Shown piece after piece: positions 12,487 through 24,995 of a stretch of DNA of 64,000 nucleotides. The notes beneath the pieces were generated by a model that saw nothing but the letters and a program-made list of their open reading frames with translations, was not told the origin of the DNA and made no database searches. Position 1 is the first letter of the stretch; each line of letters starts with the position of its first letter. Position numbers and translations under genes: made by a program. Source of the stretch: Lycium barbarum (taxonomy: Eukaryota; Streptophyta; Magnoliopsida; Solanales; Solanaceae); contig NC_083341.1 of NCBI RefSeq assembly GCF_019175385.1, forward strand, positions 61,785,800 to 61,849,799, in the 5' to 3' direction.

Positions 12487-13724
12487 ATTAGCACTAGGGG
12501 TGTAGATGGTTCGGTTCAGTCGGTTTTTTGCAAAAATTTATATCATACCAATTTTTCGGTTATTCTACTATATATAATCAAAATTAAACTTTTGAAAACC
12601 GTCCTAATGAGATTGGTTTTTCTTCGATATCGGTACGGTTCTGTTAATTTTCGGTATTTTTTGAAAAATCACCTAATGCAATACAAAAAACAAGAATTAA
12701 AAAGTTATGGAAGAAACAAAGAAAACACTACATTATTGATGCTCACAAATACAAATACAACTACATCTACTTATAACTTATAAGGAACACACTACACTAT
12801 AAATATGTATATTCATTGCTTCTAAAAGAATATTAAAATTATTAAAAATTAGAACTATACAATGGATTGATGGATCTTGCAGGTAGCAAGACAGCAAACC
12901 CACAGTTGTATCAAGACATGATAATTGATGGTTAAAGATTATTTTTATCATAAGAAATTAATGAAAAGTAGAACTATATAAATTAATTGTCATATAGGTT
13001 CTAGTGGTATTGGAGAAAGAGTACTTGTACTAAAAATAATTAGTTAAAGAATTTGCAATATGAAGTTATATGTAGATACTACCATTGCTAATTGGAATAA
13101 GAACTTTAATAATTTAGAAAAAATATAAACAAAAAGAAGAGGTGGATAAACCAAACCTTTTCTTCTTTTGGAGCAGTTGATGATATTATCGTGTAGTAAT
13201 GTTCGAGACTTTATGTATTTTGTTTCAATACGGTTGACGGGTAGGTTTAAGTTTTAGTTATAGCCCTCTCCATTTAAATCCATCCCAAGGACAAAATATT
13301 TAATGCTATGTATTATAAATTATGATATATAAAAGACAAAATAGTCAAATGTCCCCTCAACGTTTAGTTGGATTAATTATGATGCACCCAACCTTTACAG
13401 GTGATCTATTACTCTCGTGAACGGAATTATTACCCCCCAGAAACGCTACCACCAGATCTGTATTTAGGTGGAGAATGCACACGGCTGACGTGTATTTTTT
13501 CACCTTTTACTTCTAATTTCGAAATTTCTACACCAAATAAAGCCAATCCATCACCAAATAAAGCCATTTTTCACCAAATCAAGAAAGCTATACTAAACAA
13601 TACCAACAAACAAGGCTAAATGGACATTTTTTTTCTATTTCTATCAAATGGGTACTGAAATTCTAGTTTTTCTTTGATTGCTTTTTTTTTTTTCATCTTT
13701 TATGTCTTTGCTCACTTTTTAGGT

Positions 13725-13962
13725 GTATATGTATTTGTGGATGTTGAAGTATAAGAAAGTGTTTGGGGATGTTGAATTGGATGTAATAGAGAATTCCCCC
13801 AATAATGAAATGATTGAGCTTTACCGGTGATAATGGGGTACCCTCTAATGGAGGATGATGAGGAAGATGATAGTGGGGAAGGAGAGGAAGTTGAGGATAG
13901 TGTTAGGATTAGGACGGTGGGTGGGCAAGTTTTGGAGTTGGATTTGGATAAAAGAAGGTTGG
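13725..13962 (+). other. Unrecognised coding-like fragment inside the MULE-like element
   Basis: An open stretch with an acidic segment (MEDDEEDDSGEGEEVEDS) and a following TVGGQVLELDLDKRR segment ends at the solo LTR insertion. Frames on both strands are open, so the coding strand is uncertain. Because it lies between MULE-like TIRs it may be a captured host exon. I do not recognise the family. Confidence 0.3.
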
Positions 13963-14164
13963 TGTTACGTCTCTTGTTTTCGTCGCAGGAGAACTTATGG
14001 TTTCCTAGTTGGGTATGCCTTTGGAATAGAGACATGTGCCCGAGTTTTGGAGATAGCAAGTGTCTTACCCCGTGCACATAGGTACTAGCAAGTATTCCTG
14101 GTAATTTACAGGATTAGAAGTTGAATAAATCGAATCGACGCAATCCGAACTGATTCAGGAAATC

Positions 14165-14360
14165 TACAGACATCAGTCAACATCGACGGGCCGTTGACAT
14201 GTCGACGGACCGTCATTGCGTGTCGTCAATATGTCTCTGCAGCTTTAATTTTGCAGGCGCAAGTCGACGGGGCAAGTCGACAGACCGTCGACACGTCAAC
14301 GGGTCGTCGACTCGCTCGTCAAACCGCGCCACTGGAACTTTCTTGAACCCTCTATATATA
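14165..14360 (+). promoter_or_regulatory. GTCGAC palindrome array and TATA box of the solo LTR
   Basis: At least eight GTCGAC-, GTCGACGG- or CCGTCGAC-type units occur in about 150 bp, followed by CTATATATATG at 14352-14362. It is analogous in position, but not in sequence, to the CCGCTATAGCGG arrays of other LTRs. Confidence 0.55.
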
Positions 14361-15413
14361 TGTGACCCACGACTTTATTTCTCATTTCCTCAACTCCAAA
14401 TCAGAGAAATCCCTAACATATTTGCTCCCAACACTTTCTATCATATTGGAGGAATTTTAGTAAGATCCGAGCCCGTAAATCCCGAGCTTCTGAAGAAGAA
14501 GGTTATTCCTAGGGTTTCATTAAAGTTGTGAAGCTTGGGAAGTTGGGGTTGAAGTAGATCCTTGGAATTTTAGACCCCTAAAGGTATGTAAATGATTCTC
14601 ACCTTTGTATTTAAGTTAATTATCAAGAGTTTTAGTGGCTTTAAGTAAAGAGAATATAGTTATGGAAGTTGTAAGTGAATAAGGGTCAAGTTGGACTTGA
14701 GGGCTATTTTGAGGGATGATGTGAAGTAGAATTGATTGTATGGTGATATGTAGGAAGTTATATCGTTATTGTGGATATTGTTGTTGATGTTTGGGTTGGA
14801 TTAGAATTGAGGGGTTATTAAGCTTATAAGGAGATGTTGCCCGAATTGCATAAGTTGTCTACTAGATTAAGGTTGGTATATGAGTACGTTCTAGTCTAAT
14901 AATTGGTACTTCGTCTTGTGTGTAGATTTGTCAAGCTCGGGATAGTAGCATAGCTAGCCTAAGAAGCGAATAAGGTATGTTAAGGGTACCCTTTCTTTCT
15001 TTTAGCATAATCCTATGATATGAACCAACAAGCGAGTAAACGAGCTTCCATATTACTCTACTCTTAGAAGCATTAGGAGTACTTTAGTCTTTGATGTTCC
15101 TATACCCCGTTGATGATTGTTCCTTCTGTTCATGAGTCTATTTTTATATATACAGTTTATTCATGCATTACATTCATTCACATATATGTGCATATTGACT
15201 CGTGACCAGAAGGTTTTATGTACGCGAATATTTGATGTATATGGGGTATGGGAAGAGGGATAGGCGTTATTTACACATTACCACCTAATCAACTGGTGCA
15301 CAGTGATAAAGATGATATATGGATCGGGTCGTACGTTCCTCGGCATTATTGTATGGGATATGGATCGGGCTGAACGTTCCTCAGCACTAGGACCTATATT
15401 TATATACATGAGC

Positions 15414-16346
15414 TGTCACGTCCCGACTAGGGGCCGTGACGAGTACCCGATACTTGTACCGAGCACCCCTTCGCTATCCTGTATGAACAGTGGCACATTT
15501 TTTTTTCCATTAACATTAGCAGTAAACTCTCTAATATCGCGTTACACCGGGACGCGAACCATTCAAAATACAATACGTTTAACTGTACATAGCTGACTGT
15601 GTATATCTGTCTACGAGCCTCTAGACATAGTACCTTTATACATAGAAAGGGCCGAGTACTGTCGCGCCGAAAATACATACACAAAATAGTACCAATGATA
15701 TGAGGCTCCGGAACGACTGGAGCGCTGCCCAATGCTGCAGATAGAGCCCTAGAGACCCGGTCCGTATACCTGCTAACCTGCGCGGCATGAACGCAGCGTC
15801 CACAAGAAGGGACGTCAGTACGAATAATGTACCGAGTATGTAAGGCATGGAAAACAATGCAAGCAGTAACATAGAGTACAATCAATAATAATATCACGGA
15901 GCCATAGGGCGTATAACGAGGCAAGAACGTAACCTGTACATAGGAAGGCCCCTCTTTAGGCTGGCTATCATGTAGGCTTGTCTTTTCATCTTTGAAACGT
16001 TTCTTTTCATGGGCATAGGAGTCAACATTTTTATATTTCTTATTCTCGTGTGCAGAAAACAGTACATTTCAATAACGATATCTTTCATTCACATTTACAG
16101 ACGCCGAATACATCGGCTCTCCCAACCCCCTCCCCAACAGTGACCCAACACATTACATTACATATGTATCATACATCATACATATATGTATACAGTCGCC
16201 GCGTACGGCTCTTCCCATATCCCGCATCCGGGCATCCCGCGTCCAGGATGGAATCCAGCTGAATCAGGTGGTGATATAACAGTGGCCCTTCCCTTTTCCC
16301 CATACACACATACATATACATTTCTTATATACAATTTACTTTATCT

Positions 16347-16377
<31 letters not shown>

Positions 16378-18636
16378 CCATACACATATACCCGTTTTAT
16401 ATACATATATCATATAATCACACGAGAGAGCCAAGGAAAATCACGTATTCATCGGAGTGACATAAGGTCGGCGATCTCCGATTACATTACGGAATGCTAG
16501 TGATAGCTTTGTCTCACCTTGAAGGAACAAGTAATTTTAAGGCGAGACTATCAACGGAGAATAGTGTTACAGTAACCGTAGAATGAAATCGTGGGCATTA
16601 TAGATGACAGTCATAGGCTTTGGAGTCTTAGAAAATAAAGTTATAACTAGAAGATATAAATATGATTTAGAAAATTAGTTTATCAATTTCATATTCACAT
16701 TGGATCCTTAGCTTAGAAATCTCAGTCATAGGATCGTTCCGGTCGTACTTATCAAGCGCATTCTCTTGTCTAACATTGTCGTTATCATTATCCCATAGAA
16801 ACACTCTTGTTAGAGTAGTCATAGTACTTTATCATTCGGTGACAAGATCGGGATCAAAGGTCCCCTTTGAATTCACCTTAAGTAAGTCAACCAAGACTAT
16901 AGGGGAATCCGAGAGTAACGGGCCCACCTCGGGCCGGATGAAGTAGCGTATACGATTTACGTATGTCACGTGTCATAGCGTTACTTGTATGGGTCTTAGG
17001 GTAATCGGGTCCCATTTATACAAGTTATAGGGGTCTAGGAGGTCTTTTCATCACTTTGCACACTTTCTACTTCAATTCGATTGAACGAAAAGTTGAAAAC
17101 TGTAGGTGCGGATCCCGGGGATTATGGTTGTCCCCGAGGCGCGTACCCGACTTATTACAACCAAGACATGCCATAGAAAGAAGGGTGAAGCCTTACATAC
17201 CTCTTTCCGCTTCTTTTGCTATTCCGAATTCACGTCGCAATCTCGTCAAAATCTGCAAATTGGTCATGTTTACCAAAACTCTTATTAGGATTCTTAGAGA
17301 TAGAATCTTAAGGAAACACTTGGCTACCGAAATTTCGGCAGCATTTCCTCTGTAAATACACCATCCTCAATATTCAACACAACCAAATTCTCATCAATCA
17401 CAATCCGGGAATTCAAACCCGGCCAAACTATTAACATAATTCAACAATCACACTAGCAATTCACATATTCCATTCAATATGCATGATCTCAATTTACTAC
17501 TTTCTTCAAAACCTTCCGACTTCAATGAACACCATAGCAACCTTACAATATATATTCCATCAACATCATGCTAATATCATTACATGCTATCCATGCAAGA
17601 ACATTATTTTTTTTCAATATACACAATCTTCCAATTGCCAATGCTTCACCAACTTATCAAGTCTTTACTTACAAATGTGAAATCTACAACACAACAACTA
17701 AAATATTAAATATAACTTGCTCATTATTTCTCAATAATTCAACACATATACATGGTTACATATGCCATATACACGGCCACATACACCATGCACACACACA
17801 CGGCTCCAATATGTACACACCACTACAATCTCTCCAAACTCATTCAACTTCCAATTTCCACGTATCATTCACAACAATAACAACCAAACACTAATTAAAA
17901 TAATTGAAGCATGACTCCTACACATAAATATGTATGCACGGCCATGTACTATATTTCTCTCCTTCATGAATTTCATCTATTTTAGCATACTACAACACAT
18001 ATAAACCATGTATAACACATAAAACAAGATTAGAGTTCACCTTTCTTCTTCAACTTCTCACTTGACCACAACTTGGTAACTTGAATGATTGTGAATCTTT
18101 CTTGCTCCAACAATAACTCCACCTTGTCAAGCACCCTTTACTTGGTAGAAAATGATTTTTGGAGAATTTTTGCAAATTTTTCTTGGGAATTTTCTCTTGG
18201 CCGAAAGGCCCTAGTTGTTTTTCTCCTCTTTCTCTTGTTCTTGCTTGATCTTGAAATTTCTAGAGAATGCTAGCAAAAGATGACTTAGTCATCTATTTAA
18301 TTTCCATGAATTAATTTAACTTGGGCCTAACCCATGACCTATGGCCGGTTGGGCCTTTGGCTTTCTTGCAAATTTTTCAAGCCCAATTATTTTGGCTAAT
18401 TCTTGTAATTGATGAAAACAATTTTTCCGAATTCCAAATTTGCCCTTCGTCTTTCCTCCATATTCCCACGAGTCATATTGCGAATTTCCCTCTATGCCCT
18501 TGACCTTCCTCATTAATTCCGCTTCTAAATTTTTCATAAGCAACTTGTACACCAAACTAGATCAAAATTATATCTTGCTCTTAATCTCCCGCAATTACCT
18601 TAAATTATCCGAATGCGAAAAATGCGGGATATAACA
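15414..18636 (-). repeat. Element A 3' LTR
   Basis: TG..CA termini. The plus-strand start TGTCACGTCCCG is the reverse complement of the LTR's 3' end. Open frames seen in it recur at the same relative place in the other LTR; they are not genes. It includes a TA microsatellite near 16348-16371. Confidence 0.92.
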
Positions 18637-18672
18637 TCCTTCCCCCCTTTAGAACATTCGTCCTCGAATGTT
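18637..18672 (-). other. Element A polypurine tract and hairpin
   Basis: Directly before the 3' LTR (minus strand) is a purine tract, AAAGGGGGGAAGGA. The hairpin AACATTCG-AGGA-CGAATGTT (18672-18653) comes just before it. The tract primes plus-strand DNA synthesis in LTR elements; the hairpin role is unknown. Confidence 0.8.
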
Positions 18673-19101
18673 AAACTTGCCTCATAGCGTAGCATGTTAT
18701 TTCGGGGAGGTCTCCTTTGTAGATGCCTCACGTTACTTAGCATATTCATCTTAGGAACTTAGATTGCCTTTTGCGATCTTTCACGGTTATGATCCCTTTT
18801 TCGTGGCATCAGCCGAGTCTATCCCCTTACTAGACACGTTCCCGTACATCGCCACATTAGGGATTCCTTACCTTAGTTAGTGTGGACTCAATATTGGTCC
18901 CACCCTGTGACATCTGTACTTTTTCTCCTTTGTGCCCAAAGCTTTCCGTTGTCACGACTTCCCTTTTTCTGTTAGTGTAGTACGGCTCGGACAATGTGAC
19001 TCGTGTGGGGTTTCTAACCATTTTCCACACCCCAATTTACTCTGGGCTGCCTAATCTTACACTCGTCTCCCGTTTCCGCATTTATAAAATTTTCAACATA
19101 T

Positions 19102-19165
19102 TTCCCAGGGGGTCACCCATCATGGAATTACTCCCACCTGAGCACGCTTAACCTTAGAACTTTAA
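19102..19165 (-). ncRNA. 5S rRNA-like internal promoter segment in element A
   Basis: On the minus strand GTTAAGCGTGCT is followed about 22 bp later by GATGGGTGACC and CCTGGGAA. These match in order and spacing the box A to box C internal control region of plant 5S rRNA, about nt 45-100. The ends of a 5S gene are not recognisable, so this is a fragment, not a 5S gene. A TTTT run follows about 15-20 bases past CCTGGGAA. It lies about 265 bp after the gag stop, in the sense of the element. Comparison is from memory of the conserved 5S sequence. Confidence 0.7.
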
Positions 19166-19428
19166 TGCATTTCGATGTCTCGGTGTCAATATTTTTACCT
19201 CCGCTTTCCCGTACTACCTATATCACATAATATGGGACGCGTTGGGGTCTCGGCAGTTTCGAAACGTCCGCGTAACACGTATTTTCCTTTATTTACAGTT
19301 CTGACCTTCGCAATTTCCAGTATTCGCCTTTTACCTGTGCGTATGGCCACTTTTCGTCCAAATTCCCGAATTCTTAATATGTTCAGTAATACAGAGGACA
19401 GTATAGGGTAAAATAAAATCTGGGTTAA

Positions 19429-20847
19429 TTAACACACGCTTATCATAGAAAATATTGAAAAAGTACCTGTGGCCGCGTCTGCGGAAGGTTCAGGGTCCTG
19501 TCGTCCTGTCAGTGCATATAGGCGGTGCGGAGGACCGGCTGAACTAGGTGCTCCTCCTCTACCTCGGCCGCGGCCCGCTGGAGCCTGAGAAGTCTGTCCA
19601 CGAGGGCGCACGGTCGACAACGAACCAATCGCTGATCCGGCTGGCTGAGTTTGGCCTCCTCCATCCTTTAGTGGGCAATCACGTACAAAATGGTCAGTCC
19701 GACCATAGGCAAAACAACCATCGGTGTCTAGGTAGCACTGCCCAGAGTGTGGCTTGCCACACCGAGCACATCGTGGTGGGGGAAGCCCCGTCCTGCTAGA
19801 ATCGGCTCTGTACTGGAGTCTTGAAGCCTTAGAGCCTTGTCCTGTTCCTGAATTGGTAGGTCGGTCAAATCCCCATTCCGCAAATCAAGGAGGTGCACTG
19901 GCCGCTGGTTGGCCCGAATACCCAGATTGCTCTTGTGCCTGCTCCCCTCTATACTCGCTCCTACCCCTGGAAAATCTGCCTCTTTTTCTGGAACCCCTAT
20001 CTGGATAGCTCTCCTCTCTCTGTGTCTGATACTGCTCTTCCAGATTTTGGGCGTGGGCCTGGATGCGGGTAATAGTCATCCCGTCCTGGAGTGAGGCCGT
20101 CAAACACTCCTTAACCAAATGTGGCCCTAGCCCACTTACAAACCGGTGCACATGGTCTCCCCTATCAGCTATCAGGGCGGGGGCATACCTGGCTAGCGAG
20201 TTGAAACGAAGACTGTATTCCCGAACACTCATATTTCCCTGTCTAAGGTTCAGGAACATGTCGGCTCGAGCCCGTCGAACCTCTGGTGGTAGGAAATGTC
20301 ATAGAAATGCCTCCGTAAACTCCTGCCAGACCGGGGGAGGGGCATTTACTCCCCTAGAGGATATCCAACTGTTATACCACAATACTGCTACATCCCGCAA
20401 CCTATACGATGCCAATTCTACTGACTCTGTATCTGAAGCATGCATTATCCCCAGAGTCCTCAGCATTTCATCTATAAAGCTCTGCGGGTCATCCTCTGGT
20501 TTTGACCCATAAAACTCTGGCGGCTTCAGGGTAATGAAGTCACGGGCTCTTGCACTTACCGCCCTATCTCCCGGATCTGCATCTCGCCGCTGAGCTTGTG
20601 TGGCGACTAACTGGGTCAGTAACTGGATGGCCTCTGCCACTTGCTGGCCCGGAACTGCTGGCGGCGGAACTGGAGGTGCGGGGGCTGGAGCTGGAGCTCT
20701 TCCCTACTCCGCCAGTGCAGGGGGAACAGGAACAGTCTGAGGGGGAGCTTCATTGTGAGATTCTTCTTCGTCTAGCTCCCGTTCAACTCTGCGGGCCGCC
20801 ACCCCCTTGGCTTTCTCGGCCGTCGTAGCCTTTCTCTTCGGCGGCAT
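19429..20847 (-). pseudogene. Element A gag, three in-frame stops
   Basis: Gag forms the particle that packages element RNA. One frame runs from ATG at 20847 (MPPKRKATTAEK) to the stop at 19431-19429, 473 codons. Stops interrupt it at 20706-20704 (TAG), 20301-20299 (TGA) and 19887-19885 (TGA). The retrotransposon gag domain is recognisable (WQEFTEAF, FLPPEVRRARAD, FNSLARYAP). The CCHC knuckle reads CFAYGRTDHFVRDC, so its second Cys is Tyr. The Arg-Gly-rich tail ends just before where a protease would start. Two of the stops fit CGA to TGA. Gag function must be supplied by another copy. Confidence 0.88.
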
Positions 20848-20974
20848 TACTGAAACCATAACATCGGTTTTAGAAAAGGAGCATGGAAGCCTGGTAACAT
20901 AGCTCTATCACACGATTTCAGAATACAAAGAAGGTCACATTTCCTAAATGCCCTGTAGCCTCCTGTTTATTGAT

Positions 20975-21060
20975 GTGGCACGCAACAAACCATAAACAAG
21001 ACTCTACTAGACACGGCTCGTAGACAAACCCCTAGGACCGAACTGCTCTGATACCACTTC
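20975..21060 (-). other. Element A PBS and conserved leader
   Basis: Minus strand: immediately after the 5' LTR, AAGTGGTATCAGAGC gives a PBS for initiator-Met tRNA, followed by the leader motif GTGTCTAGTAGAGTCTTG (21014-20997), shared with C, D and the window start. Confidence 0.8.
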
Positions 21061-24000
21061 TGTCACGACCCGACAAGGGGCCGTGACGAGTACCCGATAC
21101 TTGTACCGAGCACCCCTTCGCTATCCTGTATGAACAGTGGCACATTGTTTTTCCATTAACATTAGCAGTAAACTCTCTAATATCGCGTTACACCGGGACG
21201 CGAACCATTCAAAATACAATACGTTTAACTGTACATAGCTGACTGTGTATATCTGTCTACGAGCCTCTAGACATAGTACCTTTATACATAGAAAGGGCCG
21301 AGTACTGTCGCGCCGAAAATACATACACAAAATAGTACCAATGATATGAGGCTCCGGAACGACTGGAGCGCTGCCCAATGCTGCAGATAGAGCCCTAGAG
21401 ACCCGGTCCGTATACCTGCTAACCTGCGCGGCATGAACGCAGCGTCCACAAGAAGGGACGTCAGTACGAATAATGTACCGAGTATGTAAGGCATGGAAAA
21501 CAATGCAAGCAGTAACATAGAGTACAATCAATAATAATATCACGGAGCCATAGGGCGTATAACGAGGCAAGAACGTAACCTGTACATAGAAAGGCCCCTC
21601 TTTAGGCCGGCTGTCATGTAGGCTTGTCTTTTCATCTTTGAAACGTTTCTTTTCATGGGCATAGGAGTCAACATTTTCATATTTCTTATTCTCGTGTGCA
21701 GAAAACAGTACATTTCAATAACGATATCTTTCATTCACATTTACAGACGCCGAATACATCGGCTCTCCCAACCCCCTCCCCAACAGTGACCCAACACATT
21801 ACATTACATATGTATCATACATCATACATATATGTATAAAGTCGCCGCGTACGGCTCTTCCCATATCCCGCGTCCGGGCATCCCGCGTCCAGGATGGAAT
21901 CCAGCTGAATCAGGTGGTGATATAACAGTGGCCCTTCCCTTTTCCCCATACACACACACATATACATTTCTTATATACAATTTACTTTATCTTATATATA
22001 TATATATATATATATACATATCCATACACATATACCCGTTTTATATACATATATCATATAATCACACGAGAGAGCCAAGGAAAATCACGTATTCATCGGA
22101 GTGACATATGGTCGGCGATCTCCGATTACATTACGGAATGCTAGTGATAGCTTTGTCTCCCCTTGAAGGAACAAGTAATTTTAAGGCGAGACTATCAACG
22201 GAGAATAGTGTTACAGTAACCGTAGAATGAAATCGTGGGCATTATAGATGACAGTCATAGGCTTTGGAGTCTTAGAAAATAAAGTTATAACTAGAAGATA
22301 TAAATACGATTTAGAAAATTAGTTTATCAATTTCATATTCACATTGGATCCTTAGCTTAGAAATCTCAGTCATAGGATCGTTCCGGTCGTACTTATCAAG
22401 CGCATTCTCTTGTCTAACATTGTCGTTATCATTATCCCATAGAAACACTCTTGTTAGAGTAGTCATAGTACTTTATCATTCGGTGACAAGATCGGGATCA
22501 AAGGTCCCCTTTGAATTCACCTTAAGTAAGTCAACCAAGACTATAGGGGAATCCGAGAGTAACGGGCCCACCTCGGGCCGGATGAAGTAGCGTATACGAT
22601 TTACGTATGTCACGTGTCATAGCGTTACTTGTATGGGTCTTAGGGTAATCGGGTCCCATTTATACAAGTTATAGGGGTCTAGGAGGTCTTTTCATCACTT
22701 TGCACACTTTCTACTTCAATTCGATTGAACGAAAAGTTGAAAACTGTAGGTGCGGATCCCGGGGATTATGGTTGTCCCCGAGGCGCGTACCCGACTTATT
22801 ACAACCAAGACATGCCATAGAAAGAAGGGTGAAGCCTTACATACCTCTTTCCGCTTCTTTTGCTATTCCGAATTCACGTCGCAATCTCGTCAAAATCTGC
22901 AAATTGGTCATGTTTACCAAAACTCTTATTAGGATTCTTAGAGATAGAATCTTAAGGAAACACTTGGCTACCGAAATTTCGGCAGCATTTCCTCTGTAAA
23001 TACACCATCCTCAATATTCAACACAACCAAATTCTCATCAATCACAATCCGGGAATTCAAACCCGGCCAAACTATTAACATAATTCAACAATCACACTAG
23101 CAATTCACATATTCCATTCAATATGCATGATCTCAATTTACTACTTTCTTCAAAACCTTCCGACTTCAATGAACACCATAGCAACCTTACAATATATATT
23201 CCATCAACATCATGCTAATATCATTACATGCTATCCATGCAAGAACATTATTTTTTTTCAATATACACAATCTTCCAATTGCCAATGCTTCACCAACTTA
23301 TCAAGTCTTTACTTACAAATGTGAAATCTACAACACAACAACTAAAATATTAAATATAACTTGCTCATTATTTCTCAATAATTCAACACATATACATGGT
23401 TACATATGCCATATACACGGCCACATACACCATGCACACACACACGGCTCCAACATGTACACACCACTACAATCTCTCCAAACTCATTCAACTTCCAATT
23501 TCCACGTATCATTCACAACAATAACAACCAAACACTAATTAAAATAATTGAAGCATGACTCCTACACATAAATATGTATGCACGGCCATGTACTATAGTT
23601 CTCTCCTTCATGAATTTCATCTATTTTAGCATACTACAACACATATAAACCATGTATAACACATAAAACAAGATTAGAGTTCACCTTTCTTCTTCAACTT
23701 CTCACTTGACCACAACTTGGTAACTTGAATGATTGTGAATCTTTCTTGCTCCAACAACAACTCCACCTTGTCAAGCACCCTTTACTTGGTAGAAAATGAT
23801 TTTTGGAGAATTTTTGCAAATGTTTCTTGGGAATTTTCTCTTGGCCGAAAGGCCCTAGTTGTTTTTCTCCTCTTTCTCTTGTTCTTGCTTGATCTTGAAA
23901 TTTCTAGAGAATGCTAGCAAAAGATGACTTAGTCATGTATTTAATTTCCATGAATTAATTTAACTTGGGCCTAACCCATGCCCTATGGCCGGTTGGGCCT

Positions 24001-24280
24001 TTGGCTTTCTTGCAAATTTTTCAAGCCCAATTATTTTGGCTAATTCTTGTAATTCATGAAAACAATTTTTCCGAATTCCAAATTTGCCCTTCGTCTTTCC
24101 TCCATATTCCCACGAGTCATATTGCGAATTTCCCTCTATGCCCTTGACCTTCCTCATTAATTCCGCTTCTAAATTTTTCATAAGCAACTTGTACACCAAA
24201 CTAGATCAAAATTATATCTTGCTCTTAATCTCCCGCAATTACCTTAAATTATCCGAATGCGAAAAATGCGGGATATAACA
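21061..24280 (-). repeat. Element A 5' LTR
   Basis: Partner of 15414-18636, nearly identical. On the minus strand it begins TGTTATATCCCGC and ends GTCGTGACA. Confidence 0.93.
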
Positions 24281-24285
24281 TGAGC

Positions 24286-24995
24286 ATGATTATTATTGAG
24301 AGCATGCATATTATGAGCCCACAGAGGCATTGTCAGAGGTACAGACTCATGCACAGACTTTCAGATACTAGTCCATACAAATGCATGCTGATAGTCAGTT
24401 TGACTTTTGAGTTTTAGATTCCATTTATGATTCTTATACATATGTTACTCTTATGCCTTACATACTCAATACATTATCTGTACTGACTCCCCTATTGCTC
24501 GGGAGGCTGCGTTCATGGCCGCCGATTCAGGTAGACTAACAGGTGGTCCAGCTCAATAGGACCTCTCTATCCAGCAGTGGTTAGTGCGCTCCATTTGATC
24601 CGAAGTTGCAGTTAGTTTTCGTATGCCCCTTTTGAGATGTATATGCATATGGGTATGACGGGGCCCTGTCCCGTCCTTTCTACAGCGTTATACTCCAGTA
24701 GAGGTCTGTAGACAGTTGTATGTATGTGTTAGATGATGCAGCCTTGTCGGCTTCTATTATTTTGTGTACAGTACCGGTAGCAACTCAGTTGGCTTGCACT
24801 GTTCCTCAGCTTGTTTATTTATATATGCATACAGATTGTACAGAGTTCACGGTGTCGCCCTTTTATGATGTAGTAAGAGATCCCTTTAAGTTACTTATGG
24901 GCCCTTGATGTTCCTTATTGTCCAGATATGAGTACAGGGTGTTTGGTCGCTAGAGGCCAGACACTCGTCATGACTCATCGGTTTGGGTCGTGACA
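24286..24995 (+). repeat. Right part of the split solo LTR
   Basis: Continues 13963-15413 after the insertion of element A and ends GGGTCGTGACA. Non-coding. Confidence 0.6.

Larger units (their letters stand above)
15414..24280 (-). mobile_element. Element A: gag-only (TR-GAG type) Gypsy retrotransposon, complete
   Basis: Two LTRs of about 3.22 kb (15414-18636 and 21061-24280) in direct orientation are flanked by the TSD TGAGC (15409-15413 and 24281-24285). On the minus strand the order is 5' LTR, PBS (TGGTATCAGAGC, near 21058-21047), leader, gag, 5S-like segment, hairpin, polypurine tract, 3' LTR. The internal region is only 2.4 kb and has no protease, reverse transcriptase or integrase, so the element depends on enzymes from elsewhere. 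By eye the LTRs differ at roughly twenty sites, so the insertion is recent. Its gag is closely similar to that of element D. Confidence 0.93.
13963..24995 (+). mobile_element. Solo LTR (about 2.2 kb before insertion of element A)
   Basis: It begins TGTTACGTCTC and ends GGGTCGTGACA, the same terminal style as the other Gypsy LTRs here. The flanks GTTGG (13958-13962) and GTGGG (24996-25000) form a 5-bp TSD with one mismatch. It is split at 15413/24281 by element A. It contains a palindrome array at 14165-14330, a TATA box at 14353-14360 and a near-duplicate unit at 15303-15390. No internal region or second LTR is present. Confidence 0.6.

Noticed and set aside
13869..13925. Solo LTR starting at GTGGG/TGGGCAAG near 13922
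   Set aside because: A better start is TGTTACGTCTC at 13963, which matches LTR termini in this window; the TSD then has one mismatch, so some doubt remains.
15427..15924. Open frame of 165 aa on the minus strand
   Set aside because: It lies in the LTR of element A, recurs in the other LTR in truncated form (21121-21570), and has no domain signature. Chance frame in a non-coding repeat.
17056..17355. Frames identical at 17056-17355 and 22700-22999
   Set aside because: Duplicated only because both lie in the two LTRs of element A; no protein family.
19102..19165. A genuine 5S rRNA gene
   Set aside because: Only about 60 of 120 bases are recognisable and the ends are missing.
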